From Bryobacterales bacterium (GTDB lineage Bacteria > Acidobacteriota > Terriglobia > Bryobacterales > Bryobacteraceae): 64,000 bases of DNA. Position 1 is the first letter of the stretch; every line of letters starts with the position of its first letter. A program made the translations under genes and the position numbers. The notes under the pieces are model-generated. The model was given only the letters and a program-made list of their open reading frames with translations. It was not told the origin of the DNA and searched no databases. Below are positions 25,158-33,961 of this stretch, piece by piece. Location: the NCBI GenBank assembly GCA_003135055.1, contig PLDF01000139.1:20966-84965 (forward strand). The letters are read 5' to 3'.

Positions 25158-26423
25158 TCAGCTCCAGTGCATCTTCTGGCGCGATTCCACTTTCGCATCG
25201 TCGAGCTCGATGCCATAACCGGGCGCGTCCGGCAGCTCGAAATGCGCGTTCTTCGGAACCGGCGGGTGCTTCTCGAAGTGGTAATAAGACCTCATTTTGA
25301 GGATCAGATATTCGGCCAGGGGACAGACCGCCGGAGACTGGCTGGCGATCAGATGCAGGGCCGCATGCAGGCTGTGGCCGTGCGGAATCACCGGCACGTC
25401 GAAGACCGACGCCAGCGTGCAAATCTTCAGCAGCTCCGACGTTCCGCCGCACCACTCGGGGTCGCACTGCACCACGCTAAGCGCACCCTCTTTCAGATAG
25501 TCGTATACCTCCCAGCGGCCCTGGATGTGCTCGCCCGAAGCGACTGGGATAGACGTTCCTTTCCGCAGTTGCGCGAAGCTGTCGATCTTCTCGGCCTGCG
25601 TGGCCTCTTCGATCCAGCGCGGCCGGTAACGCTCCACCTGCTTGGCCCACTCGAGCGCATAGCTGAGGTCCCAACCGCTGTAGACGTCGAACATCAGCTC
25701 GGTGTCTTCGCCCACCGCTTCGCGCAGCAGGCGCACCAGGTCGACGTTCTTTCTCATGCCCTCGGGCCCGTCGCCGGGACCGTTGGCCAGAAACCATTTC
25801 TGGTAGCGATAGCCTTCGCTCTTGACTTGGGCGGCGCGCGCCTGGGCCTTGGCGGGCTCCAGCGAATATCCCAGGCAACTGGCATAAGCCTCGACGGATG
25901 CGCGCGTGGGGCCGCCGAGCAGCCGGTAGACCGGCGTATGGAAATAGCGGCCGCGGAGATCCCACAGCGTGTTATCGATGGCGCTGATCGCCATCAGGAA
26001 GAAGCCGCGCCGCGCATGGCGGTTCGAGCGGTACATCTGGTCCCAGAGCTTTTCCTGCGCGAGGGCGTCTTTGCCAATCAGGAACGGGCGAAGCTGCTCG
26101 TCGACCACAATGGCGACTTCCTTATCGATGGGGCCGTAGAGCGCTTCGAGGCCGCCATCCGCGACGATCTTGAGATATAGCGCGCTCACCGCCGCACTCG
26201 CGGTGGTGGGGTTCGCGGCGTCGTGATATGGCGCGGGGCGAAGCTCGTCGTACACGTCGAGAGGATTAACCTGCACTTGCTGATCGATGCCGCGGACGGT
26301 CTCGCGATGTCCGCGCATCTCCCAGATTTCGACGGCGGCAATTTTGAGGGGCTTCGTCTGGGCGAAAGCGGCGGCGGCCGGCAGGGCGGCCAGGAAACAG
26401 CGTCGGGAAATGGGGTTGGTCAC
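25158..26423 (-). CDS. Exported enolase-superfamily (mandelate racemase type) protein
   Basis: This member of the mandelate racemase/muconate lactonising group (421 residues) would abstract a proton alpha to a carboxylate, typically dehydrating or epimerising sugar acids. Metal ligands are visible as Asp in MFDVYSGW, Glu in WIEEAT and Glu in VASGEHIQGR; PVIPHGHSLHA carries the general-base His. An N-terminal SRRCFLAALPAAAAFAQ segment is a Tat-type signal. GTG 26423 is chosen as start because the frame upstream of it is translated from a dispersed repeat and is not conserved-looking. The gene is divergent from the GH3 gene. Confidence 0.85.
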   Translation of the reverse strand: MTNPISRRCFLAALPAAAAFAQTKPLKIAAVEIWEMRGHRETVRGIDQQVQVNPLDVYDELRPAPYHDAANPTTASAAVSALYLKIVADGGLEALYGPIDKEVAIVVDEQLRPFLIGKDALAQEKLWDQMYRSNRHARRGFFLMAISAIDNTLWDLRGRYFHTPVYRLLGGPTRASVEAYASCLGYSLEPAKAQARAAQVKSEGYRYQKWFLANGPGDGPEGMRKNVDLVRLLREAVGEDTELMFDVYSGWDLSYALEWAKQVERYRPRWIEEATQAEKIDSFAQLRKGTSIPVASGEHIQGRWEVYDYLKEGALSVVQCDPEWCGGTSELLKICTLASVFDVPVIPHGHSLHAALHLIASQSPAVCPLAEYLILKMRSYYHFEKHPPVPKNAHFELPDAPGYGIELDDAKVESRQKMHWS

Positions 26424-26451
26424 AGTGGACTCCGGTTTAGATATTACTACT

Positions 26452-26500
26452 GTCGCGTCCCCATGAGTGGGGACGCTGCACGCAAGAGTGCGTACGCCAC
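26452..26500 (-). repeat. Dispersed double-hairpin element R3, copy c (covarying)
   Basis: On the minus strand this reads GTGGCGTACGCACTCTTGCG, then TGCA, then GCGTCCCC-actcat-GGGGACGC. Compared with the other copies, the second stem has changed TTCAC/GTGAA to TCCCC/GGGGA on both sides, and the ACTCAT loop is identical. It lies between the divergent racemase-like and GH3 genes, in sense orientation to the former. Confidence 0.85.
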
Positions 26501-26580
26501 GGGCCCCTTCGGGCGAATTTTGTTGTTGTGGCAAACTATATCTATTAACAGCCCGAAAATCAAGGTAAGGTAATAGAGTT

Positions 26581-29112
26581 ATGAAGACCACGTTGTTTGC
26601 ATTCACCTTTCTGGCAGTAGCGGCGTCTTTCGGTCAAACCGGTGGGGCGCCTTACTTGAATCCCGATCTTGACGCCGCTAAGCGCGCGGCCGATCTGGTT
26701 TCGCGCATGACTCTCGATGAGAAAGTCCTGCAGATGCAGAACTCGGCGCCTGCCATACCGCGCTTGAACATTCCCGCGTACGACTGGTGGAATGAAGCGC
26801 TGCACGGCGTGGCGCGCGCGGGCCAGGCGACGGTGTTTCCACAGGCGATCGGCCTCGCCGCGACGTGGGATACCGAGCTGATGGGGCGCGTGGCGGATAC
26901 TATCTCTACCGAGGCGCGCGCCAAGTACAACGAGGCGCTGCGCAACAACGATCACAGCCGGTATCACGGGCTGACGTTCTGGTCGCCGAACATCAACATC
27001 TTTCGCGATCCGCGGTGGGGGCGCGGGCAGGAGACTTACGGCGAAGATCCGTACCTCACCGGGCGGCTGGCGGTGGCATTCATCAAAGGGATGCAAGGGA
27101 ACGATCCGCATTACTTCAAGGTGATCGCGACGGCCAAGCATTACGCGGTGCACAGCGGGCCGGAATCCACGCGGCACCAGGTCGACGTGAAGCCGAGCGA
27201 GCGCGATCTCGAAGACACGTATCTGCCGGCGTTTCGCGCGGCCATTGTGGAGGGCAAGGCGGATTCGGTGATGTGCGCTTACAACAGCGTGGACGGGTTG
27301 CCGGCATGCGTGAATACCGATCTGTTGCAGAAGCGGCTGCGCGGCGAGTGGGGGTTTGACGGCTATGTGGTGAGCGATTGCGGCGCGATCGGCGATATTT
27401 TCCGCGGCCACAAATATCTGCCCACGGCGGCGGAGGCTTCCGCGGCGGCGGTGAAGGCCGGCACGGATCTCACGTGCGGCAACGAGTACCGCGCGTTGGT
27501 GGACGCGGTGAAGGCGGGGCATATTACGGAGACGGAAATCGACCGGTCATTGGGGCGGCTGTTTGTGGCGCGGTTCAGGCTGGGGATGTTCGATCCGCCG
27601 GAGCGCGTGCCGTTTTCGAAGATTCCGTATTCGGAAAACGATTCGGCGGAGCATCGTAAGATCGCGCTCGAAGCGGCGCGCAAATCGATCGTGCTGCTGA
27701 AGAATGAGAGCCAGACGCTGCCGTTGAAGGCATCGGCGAAAATCGTGGTGATTGGGCCGTCGGCGGACGACGCCGAGGCGCTGATGGGGAACTACAACGG
27801 GTTTTCGTCGAAAACGGTGACGCCGCTCGAAGGCATTGAGCGGCAGTTCCCGGGAGTTCGATTCGCATTAGGCGCAACCTACACGGAGAAATCGCAGGCG
27901 CCGCTGCCGGCCAGCGTGCTGACGCCGCCGGACGGCAACGGGCATGGAGTGCTGGCGGAGTATTTCGACAACGCCGAGCTGAAGAACGAGCCGAAGCTGC
28001 ACCGCGTGGAAGCGCGGCCGTATATGCCCAGCGGACTGATGGACCCGGCGGTGGCTGCGGCCGTTCCCGGGCGCGGGTACTCGGTGCGATGGACCGGCAC
28101 TCTGCGGGCGCCGTTCACGGGCGACTATGTGTTGGGCGCGCGGGGCGGACGCGGCGCGGCGGTATTCCTGGACGAGAAGGAAGTGCTGGGCGACAGCGCC
28201 ACTCAAGGGATGGGGCGTGTGCGGGAAGCGCACGCGCAACTGGAGGCGGGGCACGCTTATAAACTGCGGGTGGAATACCGGCAATCGGGACCCGCCGGCG
28301 GCGCTCAGATTGTGTGGATTCCGCCGGCTGCGCCGCTGCTGGCCGAAGCCGTAGACGCCGTGAAGAGCGCGGATGTGGCGCTGGCATTCGTGGGTCTAAA
28401 CCCGAGCCTTGAGGGTGAGGAGATGCAGGTGAATATCCCGGGCTTCGCCGGCGGCGACCGCACCGATTTGAACCTGCCCGAGCCGCAAGAGCGGCTTATC
28501 GAGGCGGCGATTGCAACTGGCAAACCGGTGGTGGTGGTACTGACCAGCGGCAGCGCGCTGGCGGCGAATTATGCGGCCGAACATGCGGCGGCGGTGCTGG
28601 AGGCGTGGTACGGCGGCGAAGAGATTGGGACGGCGATCGCCGAGACGCTGGCTGGCGCGAACAACCCCTCGGGAAGATTGCCGGTGACGTTCTATCACAG
28701 CGTGAGTCAACTGCCGCCGTTCGACGATTACTCGATGAAGGGGCGCACTTATCGTTACTTCAAAGACGAAGCGCTGTTCGGATTCGGGTTCGGACTGAGT
28801 TACTCGACGTTCCAGTATTCCGCGCTACGCGCGCAACGGACGGCGAAGGGCGCGCGGATCGTGGTGCGCGTCAAGAACAATTCGGCGCGCGATGGCGATG
28901 AAGTAGTGCAGCTTTATGCGGATGGCAATGGTGCGCCGGACGATGCCATCCGGCGGCTGCGCGGATTTCAACGCGTGCATCTGCGCGCGGGTGAGACGCG
29001 CGAGGTGGAGTTCACGCTGGGCGCGGAGGACGTGCCGAAAGACAAGGTGAAAATCAACGTGGGCGGCGGGCAGCCGGTGGGCCGGGTTGCGCGCGTGGAG
29101 GGCGTGTTGTAG
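26581..29112 (+). CDS. Secreted GH3 beta-glycosidase with PA14 insert
   Basis: This retaining beta-glucosidase/xylosidase-type enzyme has 843 residues. After a signal peptide (TLFAFTFLAVAASFG) comes the GH3 N-terminal barrel with ATAKHYAVHSGPE and GYVVSDCGAI, where Asp266 is the nucleophile. The C-terminal alpha/beta sandwich contains VVIGPSADDAEALMGNYNG. It is interrupted at about residues 453-580 by a PA14 carbohydrate-binding domain (GVLAEYFDNAEL to AQIVWIPP). A fibronectin-III-like domain closes the protein (GEVVQLYADG-type region). Such GH3/PA14 enzymes act on plant polysaccharide fragments, but the exact substrate is unknown. ATG 26581 fits the signal peptide. Confidence 0.92.
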   Translation: MKTTLFAFTFLAVAASFGQTGGAPYLNPDLDAAKRAADLVSRMTLDEKVLQMQNSAPAIPRLNIPAYDWWNEALHGVARAGQATVFPQAIGLAATWDTELMGRVADTISTEARAKYNEALRNNDHSRYHGLTFWSPNINIFRDPRWGRGQETYGEDPYLTGRLAVAFIKGMQGNDPHYFKVIATAKHYAVHSGPESTRHQVDVKPSERDLEDTYLPAFRAAIVEGKADSVMCAYNSVDGLPACVNTDLLQKRLRGEWGFDGYVVSDCGAIGDIFRGHKYLPTAAEASAAAVKAGTDLTCGNEYRALVDAVKAGHITETEIDRSLGRLFVARFRLGMFDPPERVPFSKIPYSENDSAEHRKIALEAARKSIVLLKNESQTLPLKASAKIVVIGPSADDAEALMGNYNGFSSKTVTPLEGIERQFPGVRFALGATYTEKSQAPLPASVLTPPDGNGHGVLAEYFDNAELKNEPKLHRVEARPYMPSGLMDPAVAAAVPGRGYSVRWTGTLRAPFTGDYVLGARGGRGAAVFLDEKEVLGDSATQGMGRVREAHAQLEAGHAYKLRVEYRQSGPAGGAQIVWIPPAAPLLAEAVDAVKSADVALAFVGLNPSLEGEEMQVNIPGFAGGDRTDLNLPEPQERLIEAAIATGKPVVVVLTSGSALAANYAAEHAAAVLEAWYGGEEIGTAIAETLAGANNPSGRLPVTFYHSVSQLPPFDDYSMKGRTYRYFKDEALFGFGFGLSYSTFQYSALRAQRTAKGARIVVRVKNNSARDGDEVVQLYADGNGAPDDAIRRLRGFQRVHLRAGETREVEFTLGAEDVPKDKVKINVGGGQPVGRVARVEGVL

Positions 29113-29161
29113 CGCCCGGTAGCATCAAGGGCTGCGTTATCCTAAAATTGTTGGAGGCGAG

Positions 29162-29464
29162 ATGACGACTACGCTGGCGAAAGAGATCGAGCAGATAGCC
29201 CAGCAAGCGGCGATGAAATTCCCATCTGAGGTCGTCAGAATTCGCCATTACATCGGTCACGACTGGACCGGCGACCCATCAATCACTTTTCGTATAGTTC
29301 TTTCGGATGATGCCGCCGCGCGCGAACACCTCTCGGAGATCACCGAACCCATCACAGAAGAAATCTTCGATGAACTGGTGCGTCGCGAGTCTGAGTATTA
29401 TCCCTATTTTCAGTTTCGCAGCAAAACGGAGTACGACACGCTGAAAGACCCGACATGGGATTAG
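29162..29464 (+). CDS. Hypothetical protein, first gene of a two-gene module
   Basis: This acidic protein of 100 residues has a KFPSEVVRIRHYIGHDWTGD segment, SITFRIVLSDDAA, and an ending FQFRSKTEYDTLKDPTWD. It has no signal, membrane segment or catalytic motif that I can name. Its 3' end overlaps the downstream HEPN-like gene by 10 bases, so the two are translationally coupled. From memory, similar about-100-residue proteins with a W-D/E-G-x-P core often precede HEPN-like genes; this was not searched. It may be the neutralising partner of a HEPN ribonuclease, by analogy with two-gene toxin systems. Confidence 0.7.
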   Translation: MTTTLAKEIEQIAQQAAMKFPSEVVRIRHYIGHDWTGDPSITFRIVLSDDAAAREHLSEITEPITEEIFDELVRRESEYYPYFQFRSKTEYDTLKDPTWD

Positions 29465-29943
29465 CCGACGACTTGCTGATCCTGGCCGGCCATCTCGCTA
29501 ATCCAAGCACAAACCATCCGGAGCAGGCGTGGCTTCGGCGTTCGGTTTCGACTTCCTACTACGCACTCTTTCATCTTCTTGTTGGGGATTCAGCGCAGTG
29601 CTGGAATGGCTCGGCGGCCGCACGCGTTGGATTGGAGAGAGCGTTTGGGCACGACAACATGAAGAGAGTCTCCCAAACTGTCTCGCAGGGTTCCTGGAGA
29701 GGATGGAGCGATCCTTCGCCGACTGTACCTGCCGAGCTGAAATCCGTTGCGAAGGCGTTTGTCAGGTTGCAGGAGGAACGGCACCAAGCCGACTACAATA
29801 ACGCAAAGATTTGGACACAAACCGAAGTAAGAGACCAACTCGATATCGCCCAAGTTGCTTTCCGGAACTGGCGAAAGATCCAAAGCAGTGCTGCGGCGAA
29901 CGAATATTCGTTATCGCTTCTGATTGGCAGGAAGCGCGAATGA
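29455..29943 (+). CDS. HEPN-like helical protein, second gene of module
   Basis: This 162-residue, all-helical-looking protein contains LRRSVSTSYYALFHLLVGD at residues 27-45, which matches the pattern of the HEPN group (Arg, then SxxYYALFH). HEPN proteins are often metal-independent ribonucleases or antitoxin partners in defence and toxin-antitoxin loci. The classical R-x4-6-H catalytic spacing is not clearly present (Arg29 and His40 are ten residues apart), so activity is uncertain. The second conserved region is LQEERHQADYNNAKIWTQTE, also typical of this group. Coupled to the preceding gene. Confidence 0.7.
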   Translation: MGLADDLLILAGHLANPSTNHPEQAWLRRSVSTSYYALFHLLVGDSAQCWNGSAAARVGLERAFGHDNMKRVSQTVSQGSWRGWSDPSPTVPAELKSVAKAFVRLQEERHQADYNNAKIWTQTEVRDQLDIAQVAFRNWRKIQSSAAANEYSLSLLIGRKRE

Positions 29944-30192
29944 TGTGTGCGTCATCGCCAGTCGCTTTCCGGCGGCCGAGGCGGCCGGCTTCAACTCACT
30001 TCGAATCGATCACAACCTTATGAACGACCACGCCTGGATCGACGCCCAAGGGCGGGAATGGAGGGTGGCTAACTCCGATCAGGTGGCTGGCGCAGAGTGG
30101 CCTGGGCACTTGTCCGGTCCTTCGACACGATTGAATAGCGGCCGCCCGAATTGATTTGTGCAGCGCCAAATTCCCTGCTACAACCAGTTGAG

Positions 30193-30996
30193 ATGAAACG
30201 CATCGCCCTGCTCTTCGCGCTGTGTGTTTCCGCACTTTTCGCGTAAGATTGGGCAAAACAGAAACTCGAGAAATCCACGCGCCACCGCGAATGGGTGACG
30301 GTGAAGCACGACAGACGATCGGTGGAGGCGTAACGTCGCCTATCCGGAAGTGGCAAGTAAGGCGCCGGTGGTGCCGGTGATCCACGAGATTTTCGGGCTT
30401 TCGGATTGGGCGCAATTGGTTACCGATGAGCTCGCCGAGGCCGGGTGCATCGCTATCGCGCCGGACCTGCTATCGGGCAAAGGCCCAACGGCGGTGGAAC
30501 CAGGACCATGGATTCTTCCATGATTGGCCCGGCGATTCGCGATCTGCCTGCAGACCAGATCGCGGCCGATCTGAATGCCGCGGCGGACTATGCGCTGAAG
30601 CAACCGGCGGCTAACGGCAAGCTGTTCGTGGCTGGCTTCTGCTACGGCGGCGGACAGAGCTTTCTGTACGCTACCAACCGGACCGAGGTGAAAGCGGCGT
30701 TTGTCTTCTACGGCACGCCGCCACCGGATGACAGGCTGGGCCGGATCAAGTAGCCGATTTACGGATTCTACGGCGGCAATGACGCCCGCGTGTCCGCAAC
30801 CGTGGACCCCACGAAGGCGAAGATGGCGGCGGCCGGAAAAACCTACGATCCAGTGGTCTTCGAAGGCGCCGGACATGGCTTCATGCGCGGCGGCGAGGAC
30901 CCCACCAGCACTGCCGCAACGCACGCCGTCGAGGTGAAAGCGCGCGATCAGGCATGGGTCCGCATGAAGGAAGCGCTGGCAAGCTTGTCAAAGTAG
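30193..30996 (+). pseudogene. Dienelactone hydrolase family pseudogene
   Basis: The remains of an exported dienelactone-hydrolase-like esterase can be read across all of this segment. The signal peptide KRIALLFALCVSALFA runs into TAA, where a CAA codon (Gln) would fit the cleavage site. Frame changes occur near 30330 and 30490. A further TAG at about 30751 sits between GRIK and PIYGFYGGND. The catalytic set is still visible: Cys in GFCYGGGQ, Asp in GGNDARV and His in GAGHGFM. At least two in-frame stops and two frameshifts rule out a functional product. The decay looks recent because most of the coding sequence is still readable. The gap 29944-30192 before it shows nothing. Confidence 0.85.
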
Positions 30997-30997
30997 C

Positions 30998-31104
30998 GCC
31001 GTCACCGCGTGGTTTTGCGCCCCTGTCTGTCCCACGTTCGTTTGCGTCCTTGTGGGACAGGCGCTTTCGCCTGTCAACCCTGCACCGAATCTCGCGGTGA
31101 CGGC
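30998..31104. repeat. Inverted repeat between pseudogene and gcvT
   Basis: Perfect 12-base arms GCCGTCACCGCG (30998-31009) and CGCGGTGACGGC (31093-31104) enclose smaller inverted arms TGTCCCAC and GTGGGACA and an R1-like GACAGGCGC...GCCTGTC. The arms start two bases after the pseudogene stop and end about 60 bases before gcvT, so a long hairpin could form in the upstream leader. It has no T tract. Confidence 0.7.
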
Positions 31105-31165
31105 CGCACCCCCGTCGAAGCAGAGTTGCTTCCACGCGCGTGGTGCTGTGTTAGCCTGATTCTTC

Positions 31166-32266
31166 ATGTCCGAAGCGCCGCTCCTTAAAACGCCGTTAAA
31201 TTCCGTACATCGCGCTCTCGGCGCCAAGATGGTGGATTTCGGTGGCTGGGACATGCCCGTCCAATATTCCGGCATCATCGACGAGCACAATGCCGTCCGC
31301 AATTCGGTTGGCGTTTTCGATGTCAGCCACATGGGCGAGATTGAAATCCACGGGCCGGAGGCGGCCAAGCTAACGAATTTCGTCACTACCAACAATGTCC
31401 AAAAACTGAAGCATGGACAGGCGCACTATTCGGGGCTGCTCTACGAACACGGCGGGTTTGTGGACGACATCCTGGTGCATAAAGTGGAAGACGACCACTA
31501 TTTCCTGTGCGTCAACGCCTCCAACCAGGACAAGGATTTCGAGCATATCCGATCGCACAACCGCTTCCGCGCGCAAGTGGATTTCGCCAGCGGCCGCTAT
31601 GCGCAGATCGCCGTTCAGGGGCCGAACGCGCGCGCGACTTTGCAGAAACTGACGCCGGTGGATCTGGCGGCCATCAAGTATTACTGGTTCATCGATGGCG
31701 AGTTCGGCGGAATCCCGGCGCGCATCGCGCACACCGGCTACACCGGTGAAGACGGCTACGAGGTTTATGTGACGCCGGGCGAAGCGGTGAACATTTGGGG
31801 CCGGATCGTCGAAGCCGGCGCCGAATTCGGCATCAAGCCGTGCGGATTGGGCGCGCGCAATACGTTGCGCCTGGAAGCCAAGATGGCGCTCTACGGGCAC
31901 GAAATCGATGCCTCTATTTCGCCGCTTGAAGCCGATCTTGGGTGGATCGTCAAACTCGATAAGGGCGATTTCGTGGGGCGCGATACGCTGGTCAAGCAGA
32001 AGGAAAGCGGCCTTGCGCGCAAGCTGGTTGGTTTTGAGATGCGCGGCCGCGGCATTGGGCGCGACGGATACGAAGTCTGCCTCGATGGCGCGCCGGCGGG
32101 ATGGGTGACCAGCGGCGGGCCGTCGCCGACGCTGTGCAAGAACATCGGTCTTTGCTATCTGCCCGTGGAGCAGGCTGTACCGGGCAGGAGTATTCAGGTT
32201 GTGGTCCGCAACCAGCCGGTGGATGCGGTAACTGTCGAAACTCCTTTTTACAAGCGAGCGAAATAA
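31166..32266 (+). CDS. gcvT: Aminomethyltransferase, glycine cleavage T protein
   Basis: GcvT transfers the methylene group from aminomethyl-lipoyl-H protein to tetrahydrofolate, releasing ammonia. The 366-residue protein has FGGWDMPVQYSGIIDEHNAVR at the start, the SHMGEIEIHGPEAA block and RIAHTGYTGEDGYEVY in the folate site. Near the end is GWVTSGGPSPTLCKNIGLCYLP, as usual. It heads the run gcvT-gcvH-gcvPA-gcvPB with only a few bases between genes, so all four are probably one transcript. No glycine riboswitch was recognised upstream. Confidence 0.96.
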   Translation: MSEAPLLKTPLNSVHRALGAKMVDFGGWDMPVQYSGIIDEHNAVRNSVGVFDVSHMGEIEIHGPEAAKLTNFVTTNNVQKLKHGQAHYSGLLYEHGGFVDDILVHKVEDDHYFLCVNASNQDKDFEHIRSHNRFRAQVDFASGRYAQIAVQGPNARATLQKLTPVDLAAIKYYWFIDGEFGGIPARIAHTGYTGEDGYEVYVTPGEAVNIWGRIVEAGAEFGIKPCGLGARNTLRLEAKMALYGHEIDASISPLEADLGWIVKLDKGDFVGRDTLVKQKESGLARKLVGFEMRGRGIGRDGYEVCLDGAPAGWVTSGGPSPTLCKNIGLCYLPVEQAVPGRSIQVVVRNQPVDAVTVETPFYKRAK

Positions 32267-32269
32267 ACA

Positions 32270-32653
32270 ATGTATCCAGAAAATTTCCGCTACACGAAGG
32301 AACATGAGTGGGTCCTGGTGGAGGGCGAGATCGGCACTATCGGCATCACCGACCACGCCCAGCACGAACTTGGCGATATCGTTTACGTCGATCTGCCGAA
32401 GGTTGGCGCGCATCTGGAGAAGGGCAAAACCTTAGGCTCGGTGGAATCGGTGAAGGCGGTTTCCGACGTTTACGCGCCGGTTAGCGGCGAAGTGACCGAA
32501 ATCAACGGCCTGCTGGCGGATGCGCCTGAGAAGCTGAATGAAGATCCGCACGGCGCGGCATGGCTGGTGAAGCTCAAATTGAGCGCGCCGGCGGAAGCTG
32601 AGAATCTGATGACCGCCGCGGAGTATCAAACATACGTGGGAGCCGAAAAATAG
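32270..32653 (+). CDS. gcvH: Glycine cleavage H protein
   Basis: GcvH is the lipoyl carrier that shuttles intermediates between the P, T and L proteins. The 127-residue product shows YTKEHEWVLVEG, the HAQHELGDIVYVDLP region and the lipoylation motif with Lys in GSVESVKAVSDVYAP, followed by the GEVTEIN loop. It starts 3 bases after gcvT ends and is followed directly by gcvPA. Confidence 0.96.
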   Translation: MYPENFRYTKEHEWVLVEGEIGTIGITDHAQHELGDIVYVDLPKVGAHLEKGKTLGSVESVKAVSDVYAPVSGEVTEINGLLADAPEKLNEDPHGAAWLVKLKLSAPAEAENLMTAAEYQTYVGAEK

Positions 32654-33961
32654 TTGCGTTATCTGCCGAAGTCCGATTCCGAGCGCCGCGCGATGCTGGA
32701 TGCGATTGGCGTTGGGTCCGCCGAAGATCTGTTTAGTCATTTGCCGGACGCGGTGCGGCTGAAGCGCCCGCTCGATCTAGCCCCGGGAATTTCCGAATAC
32801 GAAATCGTCGATTATTTCCGCCAGCGCGCGTCGCAAAACGCCAACGGCTACGCGTCGTTCCTGGGCGCGGGCGTGTATAACCATTACAGGCCGGTGCTGG
32901 TGGATACGGTGGTTTCGCGCGGCGAGTTCCTGACGTCTTACACGCCGTACCAGGCCGAGATTTCGCAGGGCACGCTGACGGCGATCTTCGAATTCCAGAC
33001 GATGATCTGTCAGTTGACCGGCATGGACGTAGCCAATGCGTCCATGTACGACGGCTCGACGGCGGTTCCGGAAGCGGCCATGATGGCGGTGCGCGCAACC
33101 GGTAAAGGGCGCGTGCTGATTGCCAAATCGGTGCATCCCGAATACCGGCAGGTGTTGCAGACCTACGCCAGGTATCAGAGAATGCCGGTGGCGGAGTTCG
33201 GCTACTCGGCCGAAGCCGGTACCATCGACCTGGAAGATTTGGAAAGCAAGATGGACGGCTTGACCGGCGCGGTGATCGTGCAGTCGCCCAACTTTTTCGG
33301 CATCGTGGATCAAGTGAAGGCGGCCGCGGAAATCGCGCACAAGCGCGGCGCGCTGCTGGTGGTGGCGTTCACCGAAGCGGTGTCGCTGGGGCTGCTGGAA
33401 CCGCCGGCGGCGGCGGACATCGTGGCGGGCGAATTGCAGTCGTTTGCGATTTCGCCATGCTATGGCGGCCCGTTCGCGGGCATCATCGCGACCAAAGAGA
33501 AGCTCATCCGGCAGATACCCGGCCGCCTGGTGGGGCAAACCACCGATTCACGCGGCCATCGGGCATTCTGCCTGACGCTTTCCACGCGCGAGCAGCATAT
33601 CCGGCGTGAGAAGGCGACGTCCAACATCTGCACCAACCAGGCGCTGATAGCGCTGATGGCCACAGTGTTCATGACGGTTTATGGCAAGCAGGGGCTGCGC
33701 GAGCTGGCGCAGCAGAATTTGGCGAAGGCGCATTACCTGGCCGGCAAATTGCAGCCGCGATTCAGCGGCAAGTTCTTCAACGAATTCGTAGCGCGCGTAG
33801 AAAAGCCGGAGGAAAAGAATAAAGCCCTGCTCAAGAAAAAGATCATCGGCGGGCTGGCGCTGGGGCGGTTCTACCCGGAGCTGGCGGATTCGGTGCTGCT
33901 CTGCGCAACGGAGATGACGAAGCGCGCGGATATGGATTCAGTGGCAGAGGCGCTGGCATGA
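32654..33961 (+). CDS. gcvPA: Glycine dehydrogenase subunit 1
   Basis: GcvPA is the N-terminal half of the PLP-dependent P protein, which decarboxylates glycine; in this lineage P is split in two genes. The 435-residue product starts with [19 protein letters not shown] and contains [36 protein letters not shown] and [10 protein letters not shown], all subunit-1 hallmarks. The start is TTG, immediately after the gcvH stop codon; the next ATG would delete the conserved beginning. The PLP lysine is in the partner subunit. Its stop overlaps the gcvPB start. Confidence 0.95.
   Translation: MRYLPKSDSERRAMLDAIGVGSAEDLFSHLPDAVRLKRPLDLAPGISEYEIVDYFRQRASQNANGYASFLGAGVYNHYRPVLVDTVVSRGEFLTSYTPYQAEISQGTLTAIFEFQTMICQLTGMDVANASMYDGSTAVPEAAMMAVRATGKGRVLIAKSVHPEYRQVLQTYARYQRMPVAEFGYSAEAGTIDLEDLESKMDGLTGAVIVQSPNFFGIVDQVKAAAEIAHKRGALLVVAFTEAVSLGLLEPPAAADIVAGELQSFAISPCYGGPFAGIIATKEKLIRQIPGRLVGQTTDSRGHRAFCLTLSTREQHIRREKATSNICTNQALIALMATVFMTVYGKQGLRELAQQNLAKAHYLAGKLQPRFSGKFFNEFVARVEKPEEKNKALLKKKIIGGLALGRFYPELADSVLLCATEMTKRADMDSVAEALA

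Noticed and set aside
31010..31165. Possible glycine riboswitch upstream of gcvT
   Set aside because: The conserved glycine-aptamer elements could not be found; only inverted repeats are visible.
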